From assembly GCF_001426645.1 (NCBI RefSeq), contig NZ_LMEX01000001.1:1254755-1318754 (forward strand): DNA of 64,000 bases, given 5' to 3'. Under the pieces are notes generated by a model. That model was given only the letters and a program-made list of their open reading frames with translations. It searched no databases and had not been told where the DNA came from. Made by a program: the position numbers and the translations under genes. Positions 41,284-50,417 of the stretch are shown one piece after another (positions within the stretch are counted from its first letter, which is position 1; each line of letters starts with the position of its first letter). The DNA comes from Rhodanobacter sp. Root480. GTDB taxonomy: Bacteria > Pseudomonadota > Gammaproteobacteria > Xanthomonadales > Rhodanobacteraceae.

Positions 41284-42317
41284 GGGCAGCGTTTCCGTTG
41301 ATAGCAATCGACGTTGCGATTGTGTTCCGCCAGCGTGCTGGAAAACACGTGGCCACCATCGCCGCGCGCCACGAAATAAAGCGCATCGCCGGCCGCCGGG
41401 TGGAGTGTCGCCTGCAGGGCCGCCTTGCCCGGCAGCGCGATCGGCGTCGGCGGCAATCCGGGGCGGGTGTAGGTGTTGTAGGGCGTATCGGTGGTGAGGT
41501 CGCTGCGGCGGATATTGCCGGCGTAGCGCGCGCCCATGCCGTAGATCACGGTGGGGTCGGTTTGCAGCAGCATGTGATGGCGCAGGCGGCGCACGAACAC
41601 CCCGGCGATCTGCGCCCGCTCGTCGGGCTTGCCGGTTTCCTTTTCCACGATCGAGGCAAGAATCAGCGCGTCGTAGGGCGTGGCCAGCGGCAGGTCGGGA
41701 GCACGCCCGGCCCACAGGCTGGCCAGGGTCTTGACCATCGCCTCGTGCGCGCGGCGCAGGATGTCCAGGTCGCTGTCACCTTTGACGTAAGCGTAGGTCT
41801 CGGGCAGGAAACGGCCTTCCGGATTCTCGCCCGCCGCACCGATGCGCTGCATGACGGCCGCGTCGTCGAGGCCGCTGCTGTCGTGTTTCAGCTTCTCGGC
41901 GCGCGCCAGTGCCTGGCGCAGTTCCTGGAACGTCCAGCCATCGACGATAGTGAGATTGCGCTGCAATACGCGGCCGGCGGCCATGTTGGTCAGCAGCGCG
42001 CGCGGGGTGATGCCCGGGGTCAGCGCGTACTCGCCGGCATGCAGCTTGCCCGCTACCCGCATCTGTTCGGCCAGCATCCGCCAGTACAACGGATGGGCAC
42101 GGGTGACGCCGTGCTGGCGCAGGTCGGCCACGATCGTCTTGAAGCTGCTGCCGCGGGCGATGTCGATATGGTCGCCAGTGGCCGCCACCTGCAGTGGTGT
42201 GCGGGCGAAACGGTTGAAATCGTGCCAGCCCCAGGCGGCGGCCGCGACCAGCGCCAGCATCGCGAGCCACATCAGGCCGCGTCCCAGCGCGCGACCGCGT
42301 GTTCGATGCTGATTCAT
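41280..42317 (-). CDS. mltG: Endolytic murein transglycosylase MltG
   Basis: The 345-aa inner-membrane enzyme cleaves nascent glycan strands and so sets peptidoglycan chain length. A single N-terminal membrane anchor lies at about 14-32 and is followed by a LysM-like part and the YceG catalytic domain. The catalytic glutamate is in ILASIVEKETGKPDERAQIAGVF. ATG 42317 overlaps the pabC stop by 4 bases. The C-terminal YFVARGDGGHVFS stretch is a family signature. Confidence 0.94.
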   Translation of the reverse strand: MNQHRTRGRALGRGLMWLAMLALVAAAAWGWHDFNRFARTPLQVAATGDHIDIARGSSFKTIVADLRQHGVTRAHPLYWRMLAEQMRVAGKLHAGEYALTPGITPRALLTNMAAGRVLQRNLTIVDGWTFQELRQALARAEKLKHDSSGLDDAAVMQRIGAAGENPEGRFLPETYAYVKGDSDLDILRRAHEAMVKTLASLWAGRAPDLPLATPYDALILASIVEKETGKPDERAQIAGVFVRRLRHHMLLQTDPTVIYGMGARYAGNIRRSDLTTDTPYNTYTRPGLPPTPIALPGKAALQATLHPAAGDALYFVARGDGGHVFSSTLAEHNRNVDCYQRKRCP

Positions 42318-43141
42318 GCCGCGTACTCCATCGGGAAACCCAACTGCCGCCAGTGACGTTGCCATTGCCGCGTGACCGGGCCCGGCGCCCAGCCCCATGC
42401 ATCCAGTGACTGTACCGGCACGACGCCGCGCACGCTGGAGCTGAGGAAAACCTCGCTGGCGCGCTGCAGGTCAGGTAACCGGATGTCGCGTTCCGTAACG
42501 CTTTCGGCGTGGGCCAGGATCTCCGCGCGCGCCACGCCGGCCACGCCGCAGCGCTTCAACGATGGCGTCACCAGTTCGCCATCGATCACGGCAAACAGGT
42601 TGGCCATGGTCGCCGAAATCAGCCGGCCGTCACCATCGCACAACAGGCCCTCGGCGATCGCCGGATCGTTCCATTCCGCGCGTGCAAGCACTTGTTCCAG
42701 ACGGTTGAGGTGTTTCATGCCTGCCAGTTGCGGTTGTTCGGCCAGCCGCAGCGTGCACAGCCGCGTGCGCACGCCGCGTGCATACACGTCGCCATCCGTC
42801 GGTGGCGGCGGGAAGGCCGCCACCACTCGCGTGGGTGTGGCTGCCATTGGCGGCGAATAGCCGCGTTCGCCGACGCCGCGGGTCCAGGCGATACGCACCA
42901 CCGCGTGCGCCATGGCTTCACTCGCCTGCCGTGCCTCGCGCAGAAGCTGTGCGGTATCGGGCAGCGGCAGTTGCAGGCGGCAACAACTGTCGGCCAGCCG
43001 TTGCATGTGCCGACCCCACAAGGGCGCCGTCTCGCCCACGAAGCGGATGCTTTCGAACAGGCCGTCGCCATACGAAAAGCCACGATCGGTGGCGGACACC
43101 ACCTCGGACGCAACGCCGTTGACCAGCATGCGGCCCGCCAT
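42314..43141 (-). CDS. pabC: 4-amino-4-deoxychorismate lyase
   Basis: The 275-aa PLP enzyme of aminotransferase fold class IV releases pyruvate from aminodeoxychorismate to give p-aminobenzoate for folate. The PLP lysine is in GMKHLNRLEQVLAR, and DRGFSYGDGLFES and the TMANLFAVIDG region are typical. The start ATG overlaps the pabB stop by one base. An ATG four codons later is an alternative. It is directly downstream of its pathway partner pabB. Confidence 0.92.
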   Translation of the reverse strand: MAGRMLVNGVASEVVSATDRGFSYGDGLFESIRFVGETAPLWGRHMQRLADSCCRLQLPLPDTAQLLREARQASEAMAHAVVRIAWTRGVGERGYSPPMAATPTRVVAAFPPPPTDGDVYARGVRTRLCTLRLAEQPQLAGMKHLNRLEQVLARAEWNDPAIAEGLLCDGDGRLISATMANLFAVIDGELVTPSLKRCGVAGVARAEILAHAESVTERDIRLPDLQRASEVFLSSSVRGVVPVQSLDAWGWAPGPVTRQWQRHWRQLGFPMEYAA

Positions 43142-44490
43142 CAGCCGGCCACGCCCAGCGCGCGCAACAGGCCGCGCGCCTTGGCGCGCGTTTCCTCCAG
43201 TTCCAGCGCGGCCACCGAGTCGACCACGATGCCGGCGCCGGCGCGCAGGCTCGCCTGTGTGCCGCTCAAGGTCAGCGTGCGAATCAGGATGTTCAAATCG
43301 AGGTCGCCATGTCGATCGAGGTAACCCAGCGCGCCGGTATAGGCGCCGCGTGGTGCGTCTTCCAGGGCGGCGATGATTTCCATGCAACGCACCTTGGGGC
43401 AACCCGTGATGGTACCGCCCGGAAAAGTTGCTGCAATCACCTCGCCCGGTGTCACGCCGGCGCGCAGCCGGCCACGCACGTTGGACACGATGTGGTGGAC
43501 ATGGGCGTAGCTCTCCACCGCCATCAACTCGTCCACCTCGACCGTGCCTGGTATGCAAACGCGACCCAGGTCGTTGCGCTCCAGGTCGATCAGCATGACG
43601 TGCTCGGCGCGTTCCTTCGGGTGACCGCTCAATTCGCGGATGCGGGCAGCGTCGTCATCACCGTCGGTGCGTGGCCGCGTGCCGGCGATGGGCCGCGTCT
43701 GCGCCTGGCCGTCGCGCACTTCCACCAGCCGCTCGGGCGACGAACTGACCAGCGACCATCCCGGCTGCTGCAGCAGGCCGGCGAAAGGTGCCGGGTTGGC
43801 CTGGCGCAAGGCGGCATACAGCGACGCGGGCGCGGGCGGCTTCGCGTAGCGGGCGCGCCACTCGCGCGACAGGTTCACCTGGAAAATGTCGCCGTCACGC
43901 AGGTGTTCGTGGATCCGCGCCACGCCGGTGAGAAAGCGTTGTGGGTCGTCTTCTTCGCACGAGGCCGGTAGCGGTGCGGCATCGATCGCCAGCGGTGTGT
44001 CGAGATCGGCCTGCATCGCATCGAGCAGCGCCTCGCCGCCGGCTTCCGCCACCAGCGTGGTGCAGCCGAGCTGGTGGTCGACGATGATCGCGGCCGGGCA
44101 ACGCACGGCCAGTGCCTGCGGCAACAACGACGATCGCTGCAACGACAACGTGGGCTCGATTTGCGCGGCCAGCTCGTAGGCCAGCATCAATACCCAGCCA
44201 CCGTGGAACGGCAAGTCGTCCGACGGGCTGCGCGGCAACTGTTCGCTTTTCCAGGCGGCATCCAGCGCGTCGAGGAAATGGCCGTCCAGCGCGCGCCCTG
44301 CTTCGTCGCGCAGCGAACCGTCGGCGTGCAGGGTCAGGGACTCGCGGGGAAACGCGAACAGGATGTCGTAGCGTGCCTGCCGCGTGCCATGCAGCACGCT
44401 TTCAAGCAGGCAGGGATAACGCTGCGGAAAGACCGCGGCGGGCGCGAGCAGATCGCGCCCGCCGGGCAACAGGCGGCGGAGGCAGGTCAC
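43141..44490 (-). CDS. pabB: Aminodeoxychorismate synthase component I
   Basis: The 449-aa chorismate-binding enzyme adds ammonia to chorismate, giving aminodeoxychorismate. The glutaminase partner PabA is not in this window. Motifs PIAGTRPRTDGDDD, HVMLIDLERNDLGRV and ATFPGGTITGCPKVRCMEII support the PabB/TrpE family; PIAGTRPR favours PabB over TrpE. It sits between fabF and pabC, an arrangement known from xanthomonads. In E. coli pabC follows fabF directly. Confidence 0.9.
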   Translation of the reverse strand: MTCLRRLLPGGRDLLAPAAVFPQRYPCLLESVLHGTRQARYDILFAFPRESLTLHADGSLRDEAGRALDGHFLDALDAAWKSEQLPRSPSDDLPFHGGWVLMLAYELAAQIEPTLSLQRSSLLPQALAVRCPAAIIVDHQLGCTTLVAEAGGEALLDAMQADLDTPLAIDAAPLPASCEEDDPQRFLTGVARIHEHLRDGDIFQVNLSREWRARYAKPPAPASLYAALRQANPAPFAGLLQQPGWSLVSSSPERLVEVRDGQAQTRPIAGTRPRTDGDDDAARIRELSGHPKERAEHVMLIDLERNDLGRVCIPGTVEVDELMAVESYAHVHHIVSNVRGRLRAGVTPGEVIAATFPGGTITGCPKVRCMEIIAALEDAPRGAYTGALGYLDRHGDLDLNILIRTLTLSGTQASLRAGAGIVVDSVAALELEETRAKARGLLRALGVAG

Positions 44491-44492
44491 GC

Positions 44493-45782
44493 TCAGGCGC
44501 GGCGGAAGACCAGCGAGCCGTTGGTGCCGCCAAAGCCGAACGAGTTGGACATGGCGATGTCGATGCTGGCCTTCTCCGCCTGGTTCGGCACCAGATCCAT
44601 GCCGAGCGCGGCGACCTCCGGATCGACGTCCACCAGGTTCATCGTCGGCGGCAGCACGCCTTCGCGCAGCGCCATGATCGAGAAGATCGCCTCCACACCG
44701 CCGGCAGCGCCAAGCAGGTGGCCGGTGACCGATTTGGTGGAGCTGACCGCGAACTTGCCCTTCTGCGTGGCGTGCTCGCCGAAGACGCTGCGGATGGCCT
44801 TGGCCTCGCCCAGGTCGCCCACCGGTGTGGACGTGCCATGCGCGTTGACGTACTGCACGTCGGACGGCTGCAGATGCGCGTCATGCAGTGCATTGAGCAT
44901 GGCCAGCTCGGCGCCATCGCCACTCGGCGAGGTGATGTGGTACGCGTCGCCGCTCATGCCGAAGCCGGTCAGCTCGGCAAGGATGTTGGCGCCACGCGCC
45001 TTGGCGAATTCGTATTCCTCGAGCATCAACATGCCTGCGCCGTTGGACAGCAGGAAGCCGTCGCGACCGACGTCCCACGGACGGCTGGCGTGGGTGGGAT
45101 CGTCGTTGCGGGTGGACATGGCCTTGGCCGAGCAGAAGCCCGCCATCGCCGTGGGCGTGGTGGCGAACTCGGAACCGCCGGCCAGCATGGCGTCGGCATC
45201 GCCGTACTGGATCAGCCGCATCGCCATGCCGATGTTGTGCGTGGCCGTGGTGCACGCCGAAACCAGGGCGATATTCGGCCCCTTGATGCCGTGGTAGATC
45301 GACAGGTTGCCGGCCACCATGTTGATGATCGAGCTGGGCACGTAGAACGGCGACACCTTGCGCGGGCCCCTTTCGGCCAGCTCCAGCGCGGTCGACTCGA
45401 TGGTGTGCAGGCCGCCGATGCCGGCGCCCGCGGCGATGCCGACGCGGGCGGCGTTCTGCTCGTCGACCACCAGTCCGGACTGCCGGAATGCATGCGTGCC
45501 CGCCACGATGCCGTAGTGGATGAACGGATCCATCCGCTTGAAGTCCTTGGCGATCGCACGGCGCTCGTCGTCCGGCGTATCGGTGCCGGCAAAATAGGCG
45601 TCGACCGGATCGAAATCACGGACCTCGCCCGCAATGCGGGTAGCGTAGGCGCTGGCGTCGAAGCTGGTCACGGGACCGATACCGCTGCGGCCTTCGACGA
45701 TGTTCTGCCAAGCGGTGGCGATGTCGTTGCCGACCGGCGAAATGATGCCCATGCCGGTCACTACCACTCGTCGCTTGCTCAT
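44493..45782 (-). CDS. fabF: 3-oxoacyl-ACP synthase II (FabF)
   Basis: The 429-aa condensing enzyme elongates acyl-ACP and makes cis-vaccenate at low temperature in E. coli. The active-site cysteine is C177 in VSACTTATHN. The two histidines are in VNAHGTSTPVGD and in SVTGHLLGAAGG. ATG 45782 has AAGGA seven bases upstream; a codon five earlier overlaps it. It follows acpP after a terminator, which may limit its expression relative to acpP. Confidence 0.96.
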   Translation of the reverse strand: MSKRRVVVTGMGIISPVGNDIATAWQNIVEGRSGIGPVTSFDASAYATRIAGEVRDFDPVDAYFAGTDTPDDERRAIAKDFKRMDPFIHYGIVAGTHAFRQSGLVVDEQNAARVGIAAGAGIGGLHTIESTALELAERGPRKVSPFYVPSSIINMVAGNLSIYHGIKGPNIALVSACTTATHNIGMAMRLIQYGDADAMLAGGSEFATTPTAMAGFCSAKAMSTRNDDPTHASRPWDVGRDGFLLSNGAGMLMLEEYEFAKARGANILAELTGFGMSGDAYHITSPSGDGAELAMLNALHDAHLQPSDVQYVNAHGTSTPVGDLGEAKAIRSVFGEHATQKGKFAVSSTKSVTGHLLGAAGGVEAIFSIMALREGVLPPTMNLVDVDPEVAALGMDLVPNQAEKASIDIAMSNSFGFGGTNGSLVFRRA

Positions 45783-45907
45783 GCTGTTTTCCTTCAAGGT
45801 TGCGTGGCGCTGCCCATAATCGGAACAGGCCCGTGCACACCGCGGATATGGCGCCCGTCACCGCAGGCGCGCCTGGCGCACCATACGGGATCGGACGTTA
45901 CAAAACG

Positions 45908-45937
45908 CAGAAACGAAAACTGCGCCAGAAGGCGCAG
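45908..45937 (-). terminator. Rho-independent terminator between acpP and fabF
   Basis: CTGCGCC (45920-45926) and GGCGCAG (45931-45937) form a stem with loop AGAA. On the minus strand it is followed by TTTTCGTTTC. It would allow a large excess of short acpP mRNA. Confidence 0.78.
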
Positions 45938-46011
45938 CATTCGCTATCACCACGGGAGCGGCAGGCTCGGGTATCGAACGCCGCCGACCGATGGGATCAA
46001 ACCCGGATCAT

Positions 46012-46251
46012 TCAATCCTTGGAGTGGGCCTTGATGTAATCGACGGCCTGCTGCACGGTGGTGATCTTCTCGGCTTCCTCGTCGGGAATCTCGGTTTCGA
46101 ACTCTTCTTCGAGGGCCATCACCAGCTCCACCGTGTCCAGCGAATCTGCGCCCAGATCGTCCACGAACGAAGCATTCGTCGTGACTTCATCCTCTTTCAC
46201 GCCCAGCTGCTCGATGACGATTTTCTTGACGCGCTCTTCGATGGTGCTCAT
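46012..46251 (-). CDS. acpP: Acyl carrier protein
   Basis: The 79-aa acidic four-helix carrier shuttles growing acyl chains on 4'-phosphopantetheine. The attachment serine is S37 in [15 protein letters not shown] 46251 has GAGAGGT nine bases upstream; an ATG three codons earlier lies on top of that site. It lies between fabG and fabF, as in E. coli, with its own terminator. Confidence 0.98.
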   Translation of the reverse strand: MSTIEERVKKIVIEQLGVKEDEVTTNASFVDDLGADSLDTVELVMALEEEFETEIPDEEAEKITTVQQAVDYIKAHSKD

Positions 46252-46318
46252 GTTGCCCATACCTCTCAAGGAGTAGTTGTTTGTCTGTGCCGGCACCGTG
46301 CCAGCAAAAGGCCGGCGC

Positions 46319-46324
46319 ATTGTA
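46319..46324 (-). promoter_or_regulatory. Possible -10 element of an acpP promoter
   Basis: TACAAT on the minus strand lies about 68 bases before acpP. No good -35 hexamer is at the right distance, so the call is weak. A separate acpP promoter would fit the terminator after acpP. Confidence 0.3.
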
Positions 46325-46401
46325 ATGGCTAAGCAGTGATGCCGCCATCGCCGGCTGGTGAAACCACAGCACAGGCCACGATGGCCGGCGCGAAGGGGTA
46401 A

Positions 46402-46432
46402 TTGTCGCCTAAAAACCGTCTGCTGGCGACAA
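46402..46432. promoter_or_regulatory. Inverted repeat in the fabG-acpP spacer
   Basis: TTGTCGCC (46402-46409) and GGCGACAA (46425-46432) are perfect inverted halves separated by 15 bases. No T run follows. It could be an operator for a lipid-synthesis regulator or an RNA hairpin after fabG. Confidence 0.4.
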
Positions 46433-46447
46433 CCGGTGTGAGAATCC

Positions 46448-47191
46448 TCACGCCATGTACATGCCGCCGTTGACGTGCAGCGTCTCGCCGGTGATGTAGG
46501 CGGCCGCCGGAGAGGCCAGGAAACCCACTGCCTTGGCGATGTCATCGGCCTCGCCGAGACGGCCCAGCGCGATCTGCCCCAGCAGGGCGTCCTTCTGTGC
46601 TTCCGGCAAGGCGCGGGTCATGTCGGTGTCGATGAAACCGGGTGCAACCACGTTGACCGTGATGCCGCGGGTGCCGATCTCGCGCGCCAGCGATTTGGAG
46701 AACGCGATGATCCCGGCCTTGGCCGCCGCGTAGTTCGACTGGCCCGGATTGCCGGTAAGGCCGATGACCGAGGCGATCGAGATGATGCGGCCCTTGCGCG
46801 CCTTCATCATGCCGCGCATCACCGCCTTGGAGGTGCGGTAGACCGAGGTGAGGTTGGTGTCGATGATGGCCTGCCAGTCGTCGTCCTTCATGCGCATCAG
46901 CAGCTGGTCGCGGGTGATGCCGGCGTTGTTGACCAGGATCGACACCGCGCCGAATTCCTTGCCGATGGCATCGATCAGGCCTTCGACGGCAGCACCGTCA
47001 GTGACATCCAGCTTGCGACCGTGGCCGCCGTGCGCCGCCAGGCGCTCACCGATCGCCGCGGCGCCCGCGTCGCTGGTGGCGGTGCCGATGACGGTGGCGC
47101 CCATCGCCGCCAGTTCATCGGCAATCGCCGCGCCGATGCCGCGGCTGGCGCCGGTAACCAGGGCGATCTCGCCTTGCAGGGACTTGCTCAT
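46448..47191 (-). CDS. fabG: 3-oxoacyl-ACP reductase FabG
   Basis: The 247-aa NADPH-dependent short-chain dehydrogenase reduces 3-ketoacyl-ACP. The cofactor motif GASRGIG is at 14-20. The catalytic tetrad N113, S141, Y154, K158 is intact (SNYAAAKAG). The C-terminal [16 protein letters not shown] is typical of FabG. It lies between fabD and acpP. Confidence 0.96.
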   Translation of the reverse strand: MSKSLQGEIALVTGASRGIGAAIADELAAMGATVIGTATSDAGAAAIGERLAAHGGHGRKLDVTDGAAVEGLIDAIGKEFGAVSILVNNAGITRDQLLMRMKDDDWQAIIDTNLTSVYRTSKAVMRGMMKARKGRIISIASVIGLTGNPGQSNYAAAKAGIIAFSKSLAREIGTRGITVNVVAPGFIDTDMTRALPEAQKDALLGQIALGRLGEADDIAKAVGFLASPAAAYITGETLHVNGGMYMA

Positions 47192-47256
47192 CGTGTGGAA
47201 TCCTCAACGTTCGATAACAGAAATCGTGTGCGGCGAATGACGCGTCGAGAGCGCGT

Positions 47257-48204
47257 TCAAACCCATTCGGCGCGTGCGGCGTCCAACTCGGCGGGGGTGC
47301 CGATGGCGCGTGCCTCCAGCGTCTTGTCGATGCGCCGGATCAGGCCGGCCAGCACCTTGCCGGGGCCGCACTCGGCGATGCGCGTGGCACCGCCGGCAGC
47401 CAGTGCCTGCACGCATTCGGTCCAGCGCACGGGCAGATACAGCTGGCGCTGCAGCGCGCCGCAGATGTCCTCGACGGTGTCGTAGCTGCGCGCCTCGGCG
47501 TTCTGGATCACCGGGATCGACGGCAACTGCCATGCGATCGAGGCCATGCGCTCACCCAGGCGATCGGCGGCGTCGCGCATCAGCGCGCAATGCGACGGCA
47601 CCGACACCGCCAGCTTGATGGTTTTTTTCACACCCAGTTCGGCCAGCTTCGCCAGCGCGCGATCGACCGCCTCCGCATGACCGGCGATCACCAGCTGGCC
47701 GGGCGAATTGAAGTTGGCCGGCGCCACCACCTGCCCTTGCGCCACCTCATCGCACACCGCGGCGATCTGCGCATCGTCGCCACCCAGGATCGCCGCCATC
47801 GCGCCGACGCCAGCCGGGACGGCCGCCTGCATCAGCCGGCCGCGTTCGGCCACCAGAGCCGCCGCGTCATGCAGCGACAACGCGCCGGCGCACACCAGCG
47901 CGCTGTATTCACCGAGGCTGTGGCCGGCGAGCTGCGCCGGCTGCGCGCCGCCCAGCGCCTGCCATACCCGCCACACCGCCACGCTGGCAGCCAGCAACGC
48001 CGGCTGGGTGTTCTCGGTGCTGTTGAGCTGATCTTCGGGGCCCTGCGCGCTCAGTTTCCACAGATCGATGGCCGCGCCCTGCGAGGCTTCGTCGAACGTC
48101 GCGCGCACTTGCGGATGCGCCTCGGCGAGGTCAGCCAGCATGCCTACGGACTGCGAGCCCTGACCGGGAAATACGAAAGCGAGCGAAGGGGAAATCGAAC
48201 TCAT
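47257..48204 (-). CDS. fabD: Malonyl-CoA:ACP transacylase FabD
   Basis: The 315-aa enzyme loads malonate onto ACP. The nucleophile S96 is in GHSLGEYSAL (94-103), the catalytic histidine is in VSVPSHCALM, and VFPGQGSQ is at 11-18. The start ATG 48204 has no strong Shine-Dalgarno. It follows fabH after a 146-base gap that contains two hairpins. Confidence 0.95.
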   Translation of the reverse strand: MSSISPSLAFVFPGQGSQSVGMLADLAEAHPQVRATFDEASQGAAIDLWKLSAQGPEDQLNSTENTQPALLAASVAVWRVWQALGGAQPAQLAGHSLGEYSALVCAGALSLHDAAALVAERGRLMQAAVPAGVGAMAAILGGDDAQIAAVCDEVAQGQVVAPANFNSPGQLVIAGHAEAVDRALAKLAELGVKKTIKLAVSVPSHCALMRDAADRLGERMASIAWQLPSIPVIQNAEARSYDTVEDICGALQRQLYLPVRWTECVQALAAGGATRIAECGPGKVLAGLIRRIDKTLEARAIGTPAELDAARAEWV

Positions 48205-48227
48205 GATGCGCGAACCATCGATGGAAA

Positions 48228-48316
48228 AACGGCATGGTGCCATGCCGGGCTATCCGTGCGCAGCGGTATCGGATCATCCCGCCCGATATGACGATGCCGC
48301 CTCAGCGGCGGCATCG
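48228..48316 (-). other. Hairpins in the fabH-fabD spacer
   Basis: CGATGCCGCC (48292-48301) with GGCGGCATCG (48307-48316) forms a 10-bp stem just after fabH. GGCATGG/CCATGCC near 48229-48244 forms a second, smaller stem. Neither has a T tract on the minus strand. They may stabilise or process the mRNA. Confidence 0.5.
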
Positions 48317-48350
48317 ATTCAAACGAACGCAGTCAGCAAGCGTGCCGGAA

Positions 48351-49325
48351 TCAGTAACGCAACAGCGCCGACGCCCAGGTAAAGCCGCCGCCGAAAGCTT
48401 CCAGCAACAGGTTCTGGCCACGCTGCACCTTGCCCGAACGCACGGCGTAATCGAGCGCCAGCGGCACCGAACCGGACGAGGTGTTGGCGTGCTTGTCGAC
48501 CGTCACGACGACCCGGTCCATCGACATGCTCAGCCGCTTGGCGGTGGCCTCGATGATGCGCAGGTTGGCCTGGTGCGGGATCAGCCAGTCGATCTGCGAT
48601 TCCACCATGCCGGCGGCCTCGAGCGTTTCGCCGACCAGCGCGTCGAGCGTCTTCACCGCCACCTTGAACACTTCACGGCCGGCCATGCTGATGCGCACGC
48701 CGTGGTTGGGTTCGTCCTTGAAACCGGCCGACACGCCCACCGGGTTGTACAGCAGCTCCTTGAAGCCGCCGTCGGCGTGCAGGCAGGTGGCGTAAATCCC
48801 CGGCTCGCTGGAAGCCTCCAGCACCACGGCGCCGGCGCCATCGCCGAACAGCACGCAGGTCTGGCGGTCGCTCCAGTCGACCATGCGCGTCAGCGTTTCG
48901 GCACCGATCACCAACACCTTTTTCGATTGGCCGCTGCGGATGAACTTGTCGGCCACGCCCAGCGCATAGACGAAGCCCGAACAGGCCGCGTTGACGTCGA
49001 ACGCGGCGCAACCGTTGGCGCCCAGCCGGTGCTGCACCAGGCAGGCGGTGGACGGGAAAATGATGTCCGGCGTGGTGGTGCCCAGCACGATCAGGTCCAG
49101 CTCGGACGCCTTGACGCCCGCCGCCTCCAGCGCGTTCTGCGCGGCCCGGAAGGCGAGGTCGCCGGTGGTCTCGCCATCGGCGGCGATGTGCCGCTGGCGG
49201 ATGCCGGTGCGGCTGTGGATCCACTCGTCACTGGTGTCGACGATCTTTTCCAGGTCGACATTGGTGACCACTCGCTCCGGCAAGGCGCTGCCGGTGGCGA
49301 TGATGCGGGAATATATCTGCGGCAT
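48351..49325 (-). CDS. fabH: 3-oxoacyl-ACP synthase III (FabH)
   Basis: The 324-aa initiating condensing enzyme joins acetyl-CoA with malonyl-ACP. The active-site C115 is in DVNAACSGFVYAL. The histidine and asparagine are in LIPHQANLRII and DKHANTSSGS. ATG 49325 (MPQIYSRIIATG) was chosen; an ATG four codons earlier is possible. In many bacteria plsX lies directly upstream, but here rpmF and its terminator come first and plsX is missing. Confidence 0.95.
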   Translation of the reverse strand: MPQIYSRIIATGSALPERVVTNVDLEKIVDTSDEWIHSRTGIRQRHIAADGETTGDLAFRAAQNALEAAGVKASELDLIVLGTTTPDIIFPSTACLVQHRLGANGCAAFDVNAACSGFVYALGVADKFIRSGQSKKVLVIGAETLTRMVDWSDRQTCVLFGDGAGAVVLEASSEPGIYATCLHADGGFKELLYNPVGVSAGFKDEPNHGVRISMAGREVFKVAVKTLDALVGETLEAAGMVESQIDWLIPHQANLRIIEATAKRLSMSMDRVVVTVDKHANTSSGSVPLALDYAVRSGKVQRGQNLLLEAFGGGFTWASALLRY

Positions 49326-49412
49326 TCGGCTATCCATCCCATGACTGCAAAGGATTCGGTCGGCTGGGCGGCGACACGACATCGCCACGTTACGTTTCAG
49401 CCGCCGGGAACG

Positions 49413-49440
49413 CAAAACGGCGCGTCACCGCGCCGTTTGC
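49413..49440 (-). terminator. Rho-independent terminator after rpmF
   Basis: AAACGGCGCG (49415-49424) and CGCGCCGTTT (49429-49438) form a 10-bp stem. On the minus strand the A/T end gives GCCGTTTTGCG. It separates rpmF from fabH. Confidence 0.78.
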
Positions 49441-49483
49441 CTGGGGTCGTGACTACCGGAACCTCGGGCCCCGGAACACGCGG

Positions 49484-49678
49484 TCAATCTTCGACCGACA
49501 CCGCACCCTTGGTTTCGATGACTTTCTTGCCGCGATAGTAGCCGTCCTTGGTGACGTGGTGGCGCAGATGCACCTCGCCGCTGGTCGGATCGGTGGACAG
49601 CTGCACGGTCTTCAACGAGTCGTGCGAACGACGCATGCCGCGGGTGGACGGGGTACGGCGGCTCTTGGCAACTGCCAT
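49484..49678 (-). CDS. rpmF: 50S ribosomal protein L32
   Basis: The 64-aa small basic protein begins [20 protein letters not shown], the L32 signature. It has no CxxC zinc pair, so it is the zinc-independent form. It follows yceD, the usual pair, and is followed by a terminator. Confidence 0.97.
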   Translation of the reverse strand: MAVAKSRRTPSTRGMRRSHDSLKTVQLSTDPTSGEVHLRHHVTKDGYYRGKKVIETKGAVSVED

Positions 49679-49758
49679 GGTAGTTCTCCAGCTAAAGCAA
49701 TGATTTGCTAGGTATGTTCTGAATCGGTATGGACCGGATCACTGACCCGGCCCGATGG

Positions 49759-50274
49759 TTATTTCTTCAGCTCGCGCAGCACCGCGAACGGATTCCCGGC
49801 ATGCCCTTCGCCGGAATCCTCTTCGGCGTCATGGCCTGTCACTTCGTCGGGCAGGCTGCTGTCCGGGTTGACCGGTACCAGCGGCAGCGCCAACAACAAT
49901 TCGTCCTCAATCACGTCCGCCGGATTCAGCCGCCCATCCTCGGGCACCAGCAGCGCCTCGTAGTCCGGTGGCAACCCGGCCTCGTCGCGCTCGTGCCTGA
50001 TCAGGCCCAGCCGCGTGTCCACGACCACCGGCAGCACGAATGGCTCAAGCGTGCGCTGGCAGGTCAGGGTAAGCCGGGCCTGCGCCCGTACAGCGACGTA
50101 ATCCGTTCCGAGGCTGTCGCGTCCGAAATCCAGCTCGAATTGCACCAACCCGTCGGTGCCGGCCAGCGCCTCGCTGAGGCGCGACAGGGTCGCGATGGGG
50201 AGTGTTCCTTCGAACGAACGCCGCGCCGAAACCACGCGCCAAGCGTCCAGGGACTCTGGCAGTGTCACGGACAT
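49759..50274 (-). CDS. yceD: YceD/DUF177 family protein
   Basis: The 171-aa protein is the YceD family member almost always encoded before rpmF and linked to 23S rRNA accumulation or ribosome assembly. The LTLTCQRTLEPF segment with its cysteine is characteristic; the usual second cysteine is not evident. The C-terminus ends in an acidic stretch and NPFAVLRELKK, as in the family. I start at ATG 50274. A strong promoter predicts transcription start only about 3 bases before this codon, suggesting a leaderless message. Confidence 0.88.
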   Translation of the reverse strand: MSVTLPESLDAWRVVSARRSFEGTLPIATLSRLSEALAGTDGLVQFELDFGRDSLGTDYVAVRAQARLTLTCQRTLEPFVLPVVVDTRLGLIRHERDEAGLPPDYEALLVPEDGRLNPADVIEDELLLALPLVPVNPDSSLPDEVTGHDAEEDSGEGHAGNPFAVLRELKK

Positions 50275-50283
50275 AGTCGCGGA

Positions 50284-50312
50284 ATGGTAGGTTTGAACCC
50301 GATCGAAGTCAA
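50284..50312 (-). promoter_or_regulatory. Promoter of yceD-rpmF
   Basis: On the minus strand TTGACT (50307-50312), 17 bases and TACCAT (50284-50289) form a strong sigma-70 promoter. It lies 9 bases before the yceD ATG. Confidence 0.72.
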
Positions 50313-50417
50313 CCGGCACGCTACAACGGCCGGCTGGCCGGGGCCGGCCATTCGCCCATTTTGCCTGATCCGCCCACGATACGGCAGACTGAGGCCTTTC
50401 GACCCCGTGTCGCCTGG

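Noticed and set aside
46313..46330. A full acpP promoter
   Set aside because: TACAAT is good but no acceptable -35 is at 16-18 bases, so only a weak -10 is listed.
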